Made by a program: the position numbers and the translations under genes
DNA from: Candidatus Omnitrophota bacterium
GTDB taxonomy: Bacteria > Omnitrophota > Gorgyraeia > Zapsychrales > Zapsychraceae
Direction of reading: 5' to 3'
NCBI GenBank assembly: GCA_015233195.1
Contig: JADFYE010000021.1
Coordinates: 1-32,886, forward strand
DNA length: 32,886 bases
Shown: positions 1 to 8,696 of the stretch, piece by piece
Position numbering within the stretch: position 1 is the stretch's first letter
How the letters are laid out: each line of letters opens with the position of its first letter
The notes under the pieces: generated by a model
The model's database searches: none
Seen by the model: only the letters and a program-made list of their open reading frames with translations
What the model was told of the DNA's origin: nothing

Positions 1-1
1 A

Positions 2-31
2 AGTATACCGACCAGTCGGTATAGTTGTCAA
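2..31 (-). promoter_or_regulatory. Strong outward sigma70-type promoter at left edge
   Basis: On the minus strand a perfect -35 TTGACA (26-31) is followed after 18 bases by TATACT (2-7), five of six matches to the -10 consensus. It points leftwards out of the window, so it probably serves a gene whose start lies beyond position 1. It sits just after the stop of the NlpC/P60 gene, so that operon either ends here or reads into the next unit. The spacer is almost entirely a palindrome (separate entry), which suggests repression. Confidence 0.65.
4..23. promoter_or_regulatory. Palindromic operator, TetR-like
   Basis: The arms TATACCGAC and GTCGGTATA form a perfect 9+9 dyad around a 2-base centre. 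The size and the ACCGAC/GTCGGT half-sites resemble operators of TetR-family repressors; that assignment is inference. The dyad overlaps the -10 and fills most of the spacer of the leftward promoter, so a bound dimer would block RNA polymerase. No TetR gene is visible here; the regulator or its target would lie to the left of the window. Confidence 0.55.
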
Positions 32-48
32 GTCCCAAAATAAATTAT

Positions 49-1425
49 TTAATTTTCATAATGATCATTAAGGATCTGAATTGAAAGTATTCGATCTAAA
101 AGCGAGCCTTTTGCTGAGCCTTCTCCTATAGATAGATCAGTTACTGCAACTCTATTTATAAGCCGGATCACATCTTCTCCTCGTCCGGCAGGTTCTCGAT
201 AAGCCCAAGTATCATGGATCGCATACGGGATGCTATTAACAACACCTAAAAATAAAATTATATGACCCTTCATGTATAAAATACTGTTAGCCGGGGAAGT
301 ATCATTTAAAATAAAATTTAATTTTTTATCATTTTTATCTGATCCATCAAAATGTATCAGCAGTTTTCCGACTTTTGCTTGGTCAGCCGAATTTCTTGGT
401 AAATTTATACCCATGGTGCTAAAAATTTCTTGAATAAATTGAGAACAATCCTGCTCCCCATTTATTCCTCCCCAGCCATAAGGAGTGTTCAACATTTCAA
501 AAGCTTGCAGATAAATGTTCCGTGCTGTCATATCTAGATAATCATCATTAATCATGGAACGTGAAATATACCCCGGTACTAACTCGAGCCAGCCCTTATC
601 ATTTCTGGTTGGTAAAAATATATTAACTGTTTTAGTGCTGTCACTATTTTTAACAAAAAAACGTGTTCCCATACGGATAAAACCATAAAATTTTGTCAAA
701 TTTTCATCAAGATAAATATCAGCTTTTGACCTGACAACTATGATGAATCTACGTTCTTGATAAAGAGTTTTAAAGTCAGATTTTTCGCATAATGCGATAT
801 TGTCAGCTTTTATCCATCCCATGCTTGATGGTCCTAAAACTAAATACCATTTTCCGTCTAAAGAATTGTGAAGAATTACAACCGGCATGCCGATATCAAG
901 CGCATTCTCCTGCAATTCATCAAAATCAACATCGCCAGGTCTAAGAAAAAAACTTTTATCACTTGGCAAAATACGCTGGTCAGCATTATGGATTATAAAA
1001 CCAAACTGGGTTTTAATTTTTGCTGGTAAGGTTTTCAAATTTGCGTTATCAATTATTAAACGCTTTAAATTAGCTTCAACTATTCTTCCATTATTATCAA
1101 ATAATTTGTCCGTTGAAAATCCTATATTTTTTCGGTTTAAAAAATCATAAGCTTCGCTATTAGAAACTTCTGAAGGAAAATTAATAATATCGGTCGTAGA
1201 TTTTAATTGATCTTGGATATATAAATTTAAATTTTCGATTTTTTTACGAGATAAAATTATGTCATCCGGAGCTGGATGCCGACCGATCCAAAATCCTGGT
1301 GTCTTCATTTCGGTCGTTACATTTGGTAATGTAGTTGGCGCGGAATAATATTTGGCGATCTCATCCGCGTGCACAATTCTAATGTTAATTGTTAAAATAA
1401 TAAAAATCAGTGTAATAATTTTCAT
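49..1425 (-). CDS. Secreted NlpC/P60 (C40) peptidase with SH3 domains, YkfC-like
   Basis: Probable gamma-D-glutamyl-L-diamino acid endopeptidase cleaving murein peptides outside the cytoplasm. The start at 1425 is preferred over an upstream codon at 1443 because a GAGGGG ribosome site precedes it; this gives 458 residues with an N-terminal signal peptide (MKIITLIFIIL onward, probably cut after VHA). The middle carries the N-terminal NlpC region and two SH3-like stretches typical of YkfC-type enzymes. The catalytic part has the nucleophile in GEQDCSQF, a His in KGHIILFLG and a second His in IHDTW. The usual DCSG is DCSQ here. It is the last gene of the long minus-strand run, downstream of DUF819 and the Ala-Glu epimerase, which act on the same kind of peptide product. 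Family confident; exact bond cleaved inferred. Confidence 0.85.
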   Translation of the reverse strand: MKIITLIFIILTINIRIVHADEIAKYYSAPTTLPNVTTEMKTPGFWIGRHPAPDDIILSRKKIENLNLYIQDQLKSTTDIINFPSEVSNSEAYDFLNRKNIGFSTDKLFDNNGRIVEANLKRLIIDNANLKTLPAKIKTQFGFIIHNADQRILPSDKSFFLRPGDVDFDELQENALDIGMPVVILHNSLDGKWYLVLGPSSMGWIKADNIALCEKSDFKTLYQERRFIIVVRSKADIYLDENLTKFYGFIRMGTRFFVKNSDSTKTVNIFLPTRNDKGWLELVPGYISRSMINDDYLDMTARNIYLQAFEMLNTPYGWGGINGEQDCSQFIQEIFSTMGINLPRNSADQAKVGKLLIHFDGSDKNDKKLNFILNDTSPANSILYMKGHIILFLGVVNSIPYAIHDTWAYREPAGRGEDVIRLINRVAVTDLSIGEGSAKGSLLDRILSIQILNDHYEN

Positions 1426-1447
1426 AGATAAATATCCCCTCACCCTC

Positions 1448-1472
1448 CCCTCTCCCCAGAGGCTGGAGAGGG
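1448..1472. repeat. Small GC-rich hairpin upstream of the NlpC/P60 gene
   Basis: CCCTCTCC (1448-1455) and GGAGAGGG (1465-1472) form a perfect 8-bp stem with a 9-base loop, about 20 bases before the start codon at 1425. An alternative inner CCAG/CTGG pairing is also possible. The left arm lies beside the complement of the GAGGGG ribosome site, so in the mRNA it could compete for that site or stabilise the 5' end. It is not followed by a T-run on either strand, so it is not a clear terminator. This kind of CCCTCTCC hairpin is widespread as an intergenic repeat. Confidence 0.5.
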
Positions 1473-1494
1473 AACTAATATTGTATAATAAAAT

Positions 1495-1648
1495 ATTTTA
1501 AAGTCAGAGGTATTTAAGCGGACGTAGATAATTTGAGCGGGCACGGATCGTACGTGCTTTACCGTACGAGAGCGAAAATTATCTTCGAGCGCAGTTTAGG
1601 CTCGCAGGGACTAACCAGCGTTCCGCGAAATACCTCTGACTTTAAAAT
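1495..1648. repeat. 154-bp inverted-repeat element (MITE-like or structured RNA)
   Basis: The outer arms 1495-1515 and 1628-1648 are perfect 21-bp inverted repeats (core GTCAGAGGTATTT). After a short bulge GCGGA (1518-1522) pairs with TCCGC (1622-1626). Inside are further nested pairs: AGATAATTT (1526-1534) with AAATTATCT (1576-1584), and TCGTACG (1548-1554) with CGTACGA (1563-1569). A side hairpin CGAGC/GCTCG lies at 1586-1604. The element starts exactly at the DUF819 stop codon and carries no ORF. The end-to-end symmetry fits a non-autonomous mobile element or a folded RNA. As a terminator it is much larger than needed and lacks a clean T-tract. Confidence 0.7.
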
Positions 1649-2812
1649 TTAACTTATTATCTTACAAACATATCCAGTTATAATTCCAATATACGTCCCA
1701 ACAATATTCCCGAATATTGCTAACAACAATCCAACTGATGCCAGTTCAGGCTCATATAAGGCCGCAACTACTGGCGCGGAAGCTACTCCTCCCACATTCG
1801 CTTGACTGGCAGTTGCAACCAAAAACATTGGCGCTCGGAGAATACGTGCAGTAATCAATAAAAATATTAAATGAACAAACATAGCTATAAAACCAGCGCC
1901 TATCAAAATCGCGGTAGATCCAATATTAGATAAACTAGCTTTTGCGCCGATAGTAGTTAAAACAAAATATAAAATGTAATAGCCAATCTTAGACGCGTGA
2001 AATGTTTCTAGTTTTCTGGCTGGAGTAAAAGATAAAGCAATACCTAATCCAGATGCGATTATTATAACCCAGGTATATTGAGAGATAATACCTTTGATAT
2101 TTGGTAAATAATTAGACCCAAATTTTGCAATAACAGAACCTATTAAACCTATTCCAATAATGAGACACAAGGATAATAAAGTAATTCGTTGAGGATTTGA
2201 TTTGGTTTTATCTATACGGGCATTGAGCTCGTCTAAAATATCCCGACGCGATTTATTCCATTTATCATAAATCGGTTGAAACGCTACCAAAGCTACCAGC
2301 AATCCCATCCATACATAGGGCACAATAGTATCAACAATTACCATAGGCGAAAAAACCGCATCCGGCGTATTTAATGCTTCTTTAACCGCGATCATGTTAG
2401 CGCTACCGCCGGTCCAGGAAGCAGATAAAGCCCCAAAACCCGCCCACATCTGTGAACCGACCAGGTTTTTAACGCACCAGAACGCAAAAGGTATGCCGAC
2501 CATGATTCCTAAACTGCCGGCAAGCATCATGATAAGAGCGCTTGGTCCTAAACGTAGAATCGCTTTTATATTTGCTGACAAAAGTAATATGACCAGACTC
2601 ATGGGCAAAAGCAGATCAGTAATTGTCTTATAAATATCACTTTTATTATCAATTAACCCTGCTGTTGACAATAGCATTGGGATAAAATAAATCCAAAATA
2701 CCGAAGGCAGAAAATGAAAATATTTTTCAAAAGTTTTGCGACTGGATATGAATAATATAAAAAATTCAACTGAAAAAAGTATCGCGATTAAAATTATTGG
2801 ATTTTTTATCAT
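1649..2812 (-). CDS. DUF819 (YjcL-like) integral membrane protein
   Basis: A 387-residue polytopic inner-membrane protein with about ten hydrophobic segments, including MIKNPIILIAILFSVEFFIL at the N-terminus and a glycine-rich ASWTGGSANMIAVKEAL loop near residues 130-150. The pattern and length match DUF819. The biochemical function of this family is not established as far as I know. The start ATG overlaps the epimerase stop as ATGA, so the two are translationally coupled, and an NlpC/P60 endopeptidase follows. This context suggests a permease for murein-derived peptides, but that is inference. The gene ends against the 154-bp inverted-repeat element. Confidence 0.8.
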   Translation of the reverse strand: MIKNPIILIAILFSVEFFILFISSRKTFEKYFHFLPSVFWIYFIPMLLSTAGLIDNKSDIYKTITDLLLPMSLVILLLSANIKAILRLGPSALIMMLAGSLGIMVGIPFAFWCVKNLVGSQMWAGFGALSASWTGGSANMIAVKEALNTPDAVFSPMVIVDTIVPYVWMGLLVALVAFQPIYDKWNKSRRDILDELNARIDKTKSNPQRITLLSLCLIIGIGLIGSVIAKFGSNYLPNIKGIISQYTWVIIIASGLGIALSFTPARKLETFHASKIGYYILYFVLTTIGAKASLSNIGSTAILIGAGFIAMFVHLIFLLITARILRAPMFLVATASQANVGGVASAPVVAALYEPELASVGLLLAIFGNIVGTYIGIITGYVCKIIS

Positions 2813-3876
2813 ATTACATTACCAATTCCGGATTTTACTTTTCGCAAATCGTATTTACCGTTTGACGACAAATATGGATTAGGTTTACTGTTTTTTAAAA
2901 AGAACGGTGTATCCAGATCCACAAAATCAAAGCAGCCCATGCCTGCGGCTAAATGCGCGGAACAAGTCATGGCTAAGGAACTCTCCATCATCCCGCCTAT
3001 CATTAGTCGAAGCCCAGCTGATCTTGCTAGAAATGCAATGTTTCGTCCCTGGATAAGTCCGGACTTCATTAATTTAATGTTGATTACATTTGCGGCTTTT
3101 TCTTGGATAACTGCTAAACAATCTCGCAGATCTTGCACTGTTTCATCAGCGCATATTGGAATTCCGCAAGTTTTGGTAAGACGTTTCATACCTTCCCAAT
3201 CATTTTTAGGCACAGGCTGTTCAATTAGGTCTGGATAAATTCCATATTTTTTCAAAGTTTTTAAAAAAATTAAAGTTTGTTTATAGTTATATCCTTGATT
3301 CGCGTCGATGATTATTGAAGATTTATGTACTGCTTTTTTTACTATAAATACCCGTTTAATATCTAAATCTGGATCTTTTCCAACTTTAATTTTAAACGCA
3401 CGAAAACCTTGTTGATAATACTGACGGGCTGATTTTTCAGTTTCCTCCAAAGAATCAATCACTATAGTAATATCAGTTTTCAATATTCTTGATCTTGGAC
3501 CAAACAAATTCCATAAAGGCATTTTTTTATGTTTAGTCACTGCATCTAATAACGCCATTTCAATAGCTGCTAACGCGGCTTTATTTTTTGGTAAAGTTTG
3601 ATGCAAAAAAACTGATATATCCTGATAATTTAACGAATCTTGTCCAATCAATTTTTTACCAACTGTTTTAAGATTACGTTCAGTATCCCCAATAGTTTCA
3701 CCAGTAATATGAGTGGCAATAGCTGCTTCTCCGTATCCTTTGGTACCGTCGGATAAAGTTATATTAAATAATAAATTATCCAATGTGTCATGCTGACCTA
3801 ACGCTGTACGAAACGGGCGGATCAGCGGCAAAGTCAGACGTTTAACTGCGATTTCTTTTATAAAAGTATGTTTCAT
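2809..3876 (-). CDS. ykfB: L-Ala-D/L-Glu (dipeptide) epimerase
   Basis: Enolase-superfamily enzyme of the muconate-lactonizing subgroup that epimerises L-Ala-D-Glu to L-Ala-L-Glu during murein peptide breakdown in the cytoplasm. All expected residues are visible in 355 residues: the KxK pair K162/K164 (FKIKVG), metal ligands D191 (DANQG), E219 (EQP) and D244 (ADE), the second base K268 (IKLMKSG), and a DLDTP motif at about 320-322 of the kind that binds the dipeptide amino group. These positions agree with what I recall for B. subtilis YkfB. The ATG at 3876 is preceded by AGGAC. It overlaps DUF819 by 4 bases and lies 10 bases after the MATE gene. Other dipeptide specificities are possible. 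Confidence 0.88.
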   Translation of the reverse strand: MKHTFIKEIAVKRLTLPLIRPFRTALGQHDTLDNLLFNITLSDGTKGYGEAAIATHITGETIGDTERNLKTVGKKLIGQDSLNYQDISVFLHQTLPKNKAALAAIEMALLDAVTKHKKMPLWNLFGPRSRILKTDITIVIDSLEETEKSARQYYQQGFRAFKIKVGKDPDLDIKRVFIVKKAVHKSSIIIDANQGYNYKQTLIFLKTLKKYGIYPDLIEQPVPKNDWEGMKRLTKTCGIPICADETVQDLRDCLAVIQEKAANVINIKLMKSGLIQGRNIAFLARSAGLRLMIGGMMESSLAMTCSAHLAAGMGCFDFVDLDTPFFLKNSKPNPYLSSNGKYDLRKVKSGIGNVI

Positions 3877-3886
3877 TTTTGTCCTA

Positions 3887-5302
3887 TTAGTAAGTTATAT
3901 TGTGACTCGCATGTAACGGCAGGATTTCAGGTTCAACTACTTTGATGTTACGCCAATAACCAGACTTATACCGCAAATATACAAAAAATGAAAATAATAA
4001 AAATATTGCGACCATAAATGACCAGCCTACTTCTGGTGTCCAGCGCATAATTCTAAGCGCGAATACTACTACAAAAACCATTGACCAATGTAAAGTAACA
4101 GATATGAACATCGCCCAGAAAGTATCTCCTGCCCCGCGTAAAGCGCCTATAAAAACCACAAATAAAGCTTCAACTAAAATATATAAAGATGCTGCACGAA
4201 TCATAAATAATGCCATAGGTACAGATTTTAAAAATGTTTCTTGTGTTCCGCTTGGATGAAATACTTCTACTAAATACCAAGGAAACCCGACGAACAAAAT
4301 AAGAATAAATGTGGAGAATATCAGACCTACTTTAAGACCAGAAATAACTGATTTATGCGCAGTATCAGGGTCTTGGGCTCCCATATATCTTCCCACCATA
4401 CTGGTAACTGCAATTTCAATTCCTAATAATGGGACGAATGAAACCATATCCCAATTTAATACTATGGTAGCAGCAGTCGCGGTTATTGGACTGTGCGACT
4501 GAAATACCATTACCATAGAATTAAAAGCTAATAGGTTAAGAAATAATTCAAGCCCAGGAGATGTACCGAAACGTAAAAGTTTCGAAATAACTTCACGGCT
4601 GAATTTAAATGAATTTACAATATTAAATTCCAGCATATTATTTTGTTTAAAATATGCGCAGGCTAATACAATTAAGCCACTTGATCCTCCGAGTAAAACT
4701 CCATATGCAGCTCCTCTAATACCCAGCGCGGGCAAACCAAATTTCCCAAATATTAAAATATAACCAGCTACCGCATTTACGACCATAGCTGTAAATGATG
4801 CTGCCATAACTATTCGAGTTCTGCCTATACCGGAAAAAAAACAACTGAAGATCCCTCGTATCAAAGTAATGATCGAACCATAAAGTAAAATATCAAAATA
4901 AAGATTTTGATAAACTAATTGACTTAAAGGTACGCCCATAAATAAAAACATTTTATGCGCTAACGGACGGCATACCAATATCGGAATATACGCGCACAAA
5001 GCCACAATTACTGACTGGGTTATTACTGATGGGCACTTTTGTTTTTGATCTGCGCCAAAATATTGTGCTACTAAAGCTGTTGAATATCCGGTTAAGCCGA
5101 TAAAAAAGGAGATCATCATAAATACGGTGAGTCCTCCGCCCATGGATGCGTTCATCATTTCAGGATGTAATCTTGAAAGGAATATACGATCTGTGACTAT
5201 CATAATCGTGTCACACGTCATGGAGACCAGCATTGGCAAGGCAATAGTGAGCATTTCCCTAACGCCGCCTGGTTTATAGGTAAAATTATCTGATTTTTTC
5301 AT
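3887..5302 (-). CDS. MATE-family efflux transporter
   Basis: A 471-residue integral membrane protein with twelve likely helices in two similar halves. The N-terminus has the MATE-type REMLTIALPMLVSMTCDTIMIVTDRIFL helix (interrupted here only by family variation), and the half-sites QYFGADQ and RYMGAQDP occupy the conserved cytoplasmic loop of each half. MATE proteins exchange Na+ or H+ for cationic drugs or other small molecules; the substrate here is unknown. Its start overlaps the end of the glycosyltransferase gene by 17 bases and no ribosome site is obvious, so translational coupling is likely. Loss of a flippase-type substrate role cannot be judged from sequence alone. Confidence 0.88.
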   Translation of the reverse strand: MKKSDNFTYKPGGVREMLTIALPMLVSMTCDTIMIVTDRIFLSRLHPEMMNASMGGGLTVFMMISFFIGLTGYSTALVAQYFGADQKQKCPSVITQSVIVALCAYIPILVCRPLAHKMFLFMGVPLSQLVYQNLYFDILLYGSIITLIRGIFSCFFSGIGRTRIVMAASFTAMVVNAVAGYILIFGKFGLPALGIRGAAYGVLLGGSSGLIVLACAYFKQNNMLEFNIVNSFKFSREVISKLLRFGTSPGLELFLNLLAFNSMVMVFQSHSPITATAATIVLNWDMVSFVPLLGIEIAVTSMVGRYMGAQDPDTAHKSVISGLKVGLIFSTFILILFVGFPWYLVEVFHPSGTQETFLKSVPMALFMIRAASLYILVEALFVVFIGALRGAGDTFWAMFISVTLHWSMVFVVVFALRIMRWTPEVGWSFMVAIFLLFSFFVYLRYKSGYWRNIKVVEPEILPLHASHNITY

Positions 5303-6398
5303 ATAAGGCTTGAATTTGTTCTACCATTTTATCGTCAGAAAATCGCAGTGCTTTTTGTTTAGCGCGTTGCCCAATTTTTTCACAAAGATCAGGAGCATTC
5401 ATTAATTTTAAAGTTGAATCTGCAATAGCATCTGAATTATGTGAAGGTATTAATATCCCATCCTCGTCTGGCGTTATTAATTCTGAAACTGCATCTTCGG
5501 TTGCTATAATCGGTTTCCCGGCTGCCATAGCTTCAACTATTACTAGACCCATAGCTTCATAAAAGGATGATAGTATAAAAATATCGATTACATTTAATAA
5601 TTCAGGAATATCAAAACGTATTCCAGTAAAAATAACATTGTTGCGGATATTTAATTCATCAGTTAACTTTTCTAATTCCGCGCGGGATTTACCATCACCT
5701 ACAAATAAAAATGAAGTTTTTGGATAAATTTTAAGAATTTTTGGTATAGCGGTTAAAATGTATTTTTGTCCTTTTATTGGAACCATTCGGGAAACATTAC
5801 CTATGACTGCATGTTCTAAATTTATACCTAAGGAAACTTTTAACTGGTTTGAGAACAACTTACCTTTATTTTCAAATCTTTGGTCAATTTGAATTCCATT
5901 GTAAATAACTTCAACTTTACGTCGATTGATTTTAGTTGATTCGAGAAAATATTGGCTGACTTTTTCTGATACACATATAAATTTTTTAATAAAAAAAGCC
6001 ATAAAAAAATATCGGATGCGATGCCGGATAACTTCTAAAAATGGATGATGGGTATGAATATGGCAGATCATCGGGGTTCGAGTTAAAAATGCGGCACAAA
6101 AACCTAAGAAATCAGAATCCATAAAATGAGTGTGTAAAATATCAGCTGATGAATTTTTTAATATTTTTGCGATTTTAAAAATTAAATCCAAAGAAATGAT
6201 TTTTTTAGTATTTAAGCGGATAATATTAACTTCGGTAGCCTTTAACTGCGGAAGTAATGATTCATCGTCACCCCAATAAAGAACAGTCAGATCGAATTTA
6301 GTTTTATCGATTTTATTACAAATATTTACTAGAACTCGTTCTGCACCGCCGATGCCCAAATTAGGAATTAAATGTATGACTCTTATCTTATTATTCAT
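5286..6398 (-). CDS. GT4-family glycosyltransferase
   Basis: Retaining GT-B glycosyltransferase transferring a sugar from a nucleotide donor to a surface glycan or lipid acceptor. The start is placed at ATG 6398 (MNNKIRVIHLIP), one base after the upstream stop. The longer frame to 6497 would run back through the methylase gene and lacks similarity. This gives 370 residues. Motifs are GIGGAERVL near residue 17 (acceptor side), the linker VSRMVPIKGQKYI, and the donor-site EX7E region EAMGLVIVEAMAAGKP near residue 300, all typical of GT4 enzymes. It follows the RNA methylase and precedes the MATE exporter in the same operon. Donor and acceptor cannot be read from the sequence. Confidence 0.88.
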   Translation of the reverse strand: MNNKIRVIHLIPNLGIGGAERVLVNICNKIDKTKFDLTVLYWGDDESLLPQLKATEVNIIRLNTKKIISLDLIFKIAKILKNSSADILHTHFMDSDFLGFCAAFLTRTPMICHIHTHHPFLEVIRHRIRYFFMAFFIKKFICVSEKVSQYFLESTKINRRKVEVIYNGIQIDQRFENKGKLFSNQLKVSLGINLEHAVIGNVSRMVPIKGQKYILTAIPKILKIYPKTSFLFVGDGKSRAELEKLTDELNIRNNVIFTGIRFDIPELLNVIDIFILSSFYEAMGLVIVEAMAAGKPIIATEDAVSELITPDEDGILIPSHNSDAIADSTLKLMNAPDLCEKIGQRAKQKALRFSDDKMVEQIQALYEKIR

Positions 6399-6399
6399 T

Positions 6400-7548
6400 T
6401 TATTGAAGTTGTTTTGGTTCTTTTTCACTGTAGTATTGATAATAACCAGCTTCGATAGTGCCATTATATAGTTTTCGGATTTTATCTGGACGAGCACGTT
6501 TAAAATGATTTGGGAAATTTTTATCTGCTGTAAGCAAAAATAATGACCAGCCTGGTTTATTTTTTAATAACTCATCTAAAGCACTATATATAGGTAAAAC
6601 TTCTTTTGCAGTTGATAATTTTATGCCATATGGAGGATTAGATATTATTATTCCTTGAGTTTCCTCGAGGATAAGATCTTTTATGTCTTTTTGCTGATAT
6701 ATAACATCATTCCCTACTCCGGCATTTTTGGTATTAATTTTACAATCTTTTATCCGCTGTGGATCAATATCATAACCAAATATTCGTGGTTTTATAGTTT
6801 TATCAATTGCATTTAACGCAGCGTCCCTTGCATCTGTCCAATATTTTATAGGAATACCTGGCCATTGTTCTGAAGCAAAATCACGATTTAACCCAGGCGC
6901 GATGTTGCGCGCGATCATAGCGGCTTCAATCAAAATCGTTCCTGACCCACATAAAGGATCAATTAATAATCGATCTTTTTTCCAAAAGCTTAATAACACT
7001 AAAGCTGCAGCTAAATTCTCGCGTAAAGGAACTTCACCTGTACTGGTTCGGTAATTGCGTCTATGCAAACCAAAACCTGTAGTATCCAGCGTCAATAAAG
7101 CCATATCTTTATATATAGAAACTTGCGCTTCAAATTCTGGACCAGTTTCTTCTAACCAATCGATGTTATATTTGGCTTTTAATCTTTCGATAATCGCTTT
7201 TTTAGTGATTGACTGATTAGACCTGACACTTTCCAGTACTGATTTTACTGATTTTCCATTAACTGTTATCTTTCCGTCTTTAGTGATCCACTCTTCCCAA
7301 GGTATGCTTTTGATATTGTCAAATAATTGATCGAAATCCAGAGCTTTGAATTCAGCCATTTTTATAACTACCCGGTCAGCTGTTCTAAGCCATAAATTTA
7401 CAATTGGAATATCTTTAACTTCTGCTTCAAATTCAATTCGTCCGTCAGATACGGAGATAATTTTTTTATAGCCAAGATCTTCTAATTCCTTACGCACAAT
7501 TGATTCAAGACCAAATGTCATGACAGCAATAAGTACAATTTTTTTCAT
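6400..7548 (-). CDS. THUMP-domain 23S rRNA guanine-N2 methyltransferase, RlmL/YpsC-like
   Basis: Cytosolic SAM-dependent RNA methyltransferase. Residues 1-65 are a ferredoxin-like part, about 66-160 a THUMP RNA-binding domain, and 165-382 a Rossmann methyltransferase. The SAM motif is DPLCGSGTILIEAA (197-210), followed by GYDID (258-262) and the catalytic NPPYG (304-308) that marks amino-methylation of a base. Length 382 is close to the single-domain YpsC type rather than the long fused E. coli RlmL. The target is probably m2G in 23S rRNA, by family. It lies 8 bases after the small membrane-protein gene, and the glycosyltransferase starts one base after its stop. Confidence 0.88.
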   Translation of the reverse strand: MKKIVLIAVMTFGLESIVRKELEDLGYKKIISVSDGRIEFEAEVKDIPIVNLWLRTADRVVIKMAEFKALDFDQLFDNIKSIPWEEWITKDGKITVNGKSVKSVLESVRSNQSITKKAIIERLKAKYNIDWLEETGPEFEAQVSIYKDMALLTLDTTGFGLHRRNYRTSTGEVPLRENLAAALVLLSFWKKDRLLIDPLCGSGTILIEAAMIARNIAPGLNRDFASEQWPGIPIKYWTDARDAALNAIDKTIKPRIFGYDIDPQRIKDCKINTKNAGVGNDVIYQQKDIKDLILEETQGIIISNPPYGIKLSTAKEVLPIYSALDELLKNKPGWSLFLLTADKNFPNHFKRARPDKIRKLYNGTIEAGYYQYYSEKEPKQLQ

Positions 7549-7556
7549 GAATTAGT

Positions 7557-7745
7557 TTAACCTTTAACAATAGAGAACATCCATAAAGATAATAGTAAAG
7601 AAAATATTAGTCCAAAAAAACTGAACCACAATTTAATTATATGGTTTCCAATTTTTACTTCTATTTTAAAAAATAATCTTACCAAATGTAGGATTGATAC
7701 TAGCATAAAAATAATGCCACTGGTTAATAACGCTATTTTTTCCAT
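7557..7745 (-). CDS. Small two-helix membrane protein
   Basis: A 62-residue protein with two hydrophobic segments (about 5-25 and 38-60) separated by a short polar stretch, FKIEVKIGNHIIK. An excellent ribosome site, AAGGAGG, lies 6 bases before the ATG, so it is translated despite its size. The pattern of a helix ending in HLVRL, then E-V-IG, then a second helix recalls a small uncharacterised family seen in many bacteria; I know no function. It lies between the TPR protein and the RNA methylase in one operon. Confidence 0.75.
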   Translation of the reverse strand: MEKIALLTSGIIFMLVSILHLVRLFFKIEVKIGNHIIKLWFSFFGLIFSLLLSLWMFSIVKG

Positions 7746-7763
7746 TTTATCCTCCTTATTATT

Positions 7764-8696
7764 TTAATAAAATTCTAAGCGTAAATAGTCGGGATAAAGA
7801 AATTGATCTAAATTAACACTTTGCTCTAAGGTCGTGGCTATTTGGGATATTTTTTGTGCGTCATCAAAGCGTCCATTTTTCATTAAAATATTAGCAGTGT
7901 AACGATATACTAATGGATTATTTGATTTTGCTTTAATTGCTTTATCAAAAAATAATAATGCATCTTCAGAATCCCCATTAAGTAGTGCAATATTACCTGC
8001 ATAAAAATAAAATGGCTCGCGATTCTTTATGTTTGGTTCAGTTATACCTTTCATAGCAAAAATTTTCGCTAAAGCATATTCTTTTTTATAACAATGAGCA
8101 GCTGTCAATAATAGGAGCACTTTTTCACGCGCGTGTGTCAATCGGTTAAATAAATAATCTCCAGATATTCCTGAAAGTATTTGACGATAAATAATTGAAT
8201 CTGCCATAGCTAATAATATCTTGTCACTTGGTAAAATTAACGCTCGTTCTAAGTAATAAATCGCTTGGTCAATTTTGCCATTTTTAAAAAAAATTATACC
8301 GGTATTATATGCATTCCAAAAAATAATAGGTCTATTATCTGTTGAGTGGCATAAATATTTTAAAGCTAAATCTTCCTGGTCAAATCCATAATATTCGCAT
8401 AACCCTAAAAACATTTCCGCAACTTCCTGCGAAGGGAAATAAGTTAATATAGTGCGAAAATATAATATTAATCTCTGCCAATTTACAGCTGATGCTTGGA
8501 TCTTACCTTCTGAAAAATCTATCAGTTGCGAAATGTTAAGATTTGCGTTTAAATCATTGATTTGGCGAATCCGGATATACCTTACAACGTTAGGCACATC
8601 AACCGCAATCATTGCAGCACTAATAATCAGCACATAAATAAAGCCATCCCTAAAGAAAAACCAACGAAAACGAGAAAGTATTTGCTTAGTGTTCAC
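7764..8696 (-). CDS. Membrane-anchored TPR protein
   Basis: About 310 residues: a basic N-terminus, one transmembrane segment (FIYVLIISAAMIAVDV), then an alpha-helical tail of TPR-like repeats, for example NTGIIFFKNGKIDQAIYYLE and AGNIALLNGDSEDALLFFD. TPRs bind partner proteins. The open frame begins at TTG 8714, but GTG at 8696 is at least as good a start because it lies in the overlap with the preceding gene, so the exact start is uncertain. It overlaps the YfhO-like gene, suggesting that the two are made together and may act in one envelope complex. Partner unknown. Confidence 0.75.
   Translation of the reverse strand: MNTKQILSRFRWFFFRDGFIYVLIISAAMIAVDVPNVVRYIRIRQINDLNANLNISQLIDFSEGKIQASAVNWQRLILYFRTILTYFPSQEVAEMFLGLCEYYGFDQEDLALKYLCHSTDNRPIIFWNAYNTGIIFFKNGKIDQAIYYLERALILPSDKILLAMADSIIYRQILSGISGDYLFNRLTHAREKVLLLLTAAHCYKKEYALAKIFAMKGITEPNIKNREPFYFYAGNIALLNGDSEDALLFFDKAIKAKSNNPLVYRYTANILMKNGRFDDAQKISQIATTLEQSVNLDQFLYPDYLRLEFY

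Noticed and set aside
1495-1648. Insertion sequence
   Set aside because: No transposase ORF fits in 154 bp; it may be a non-autonomous element only.
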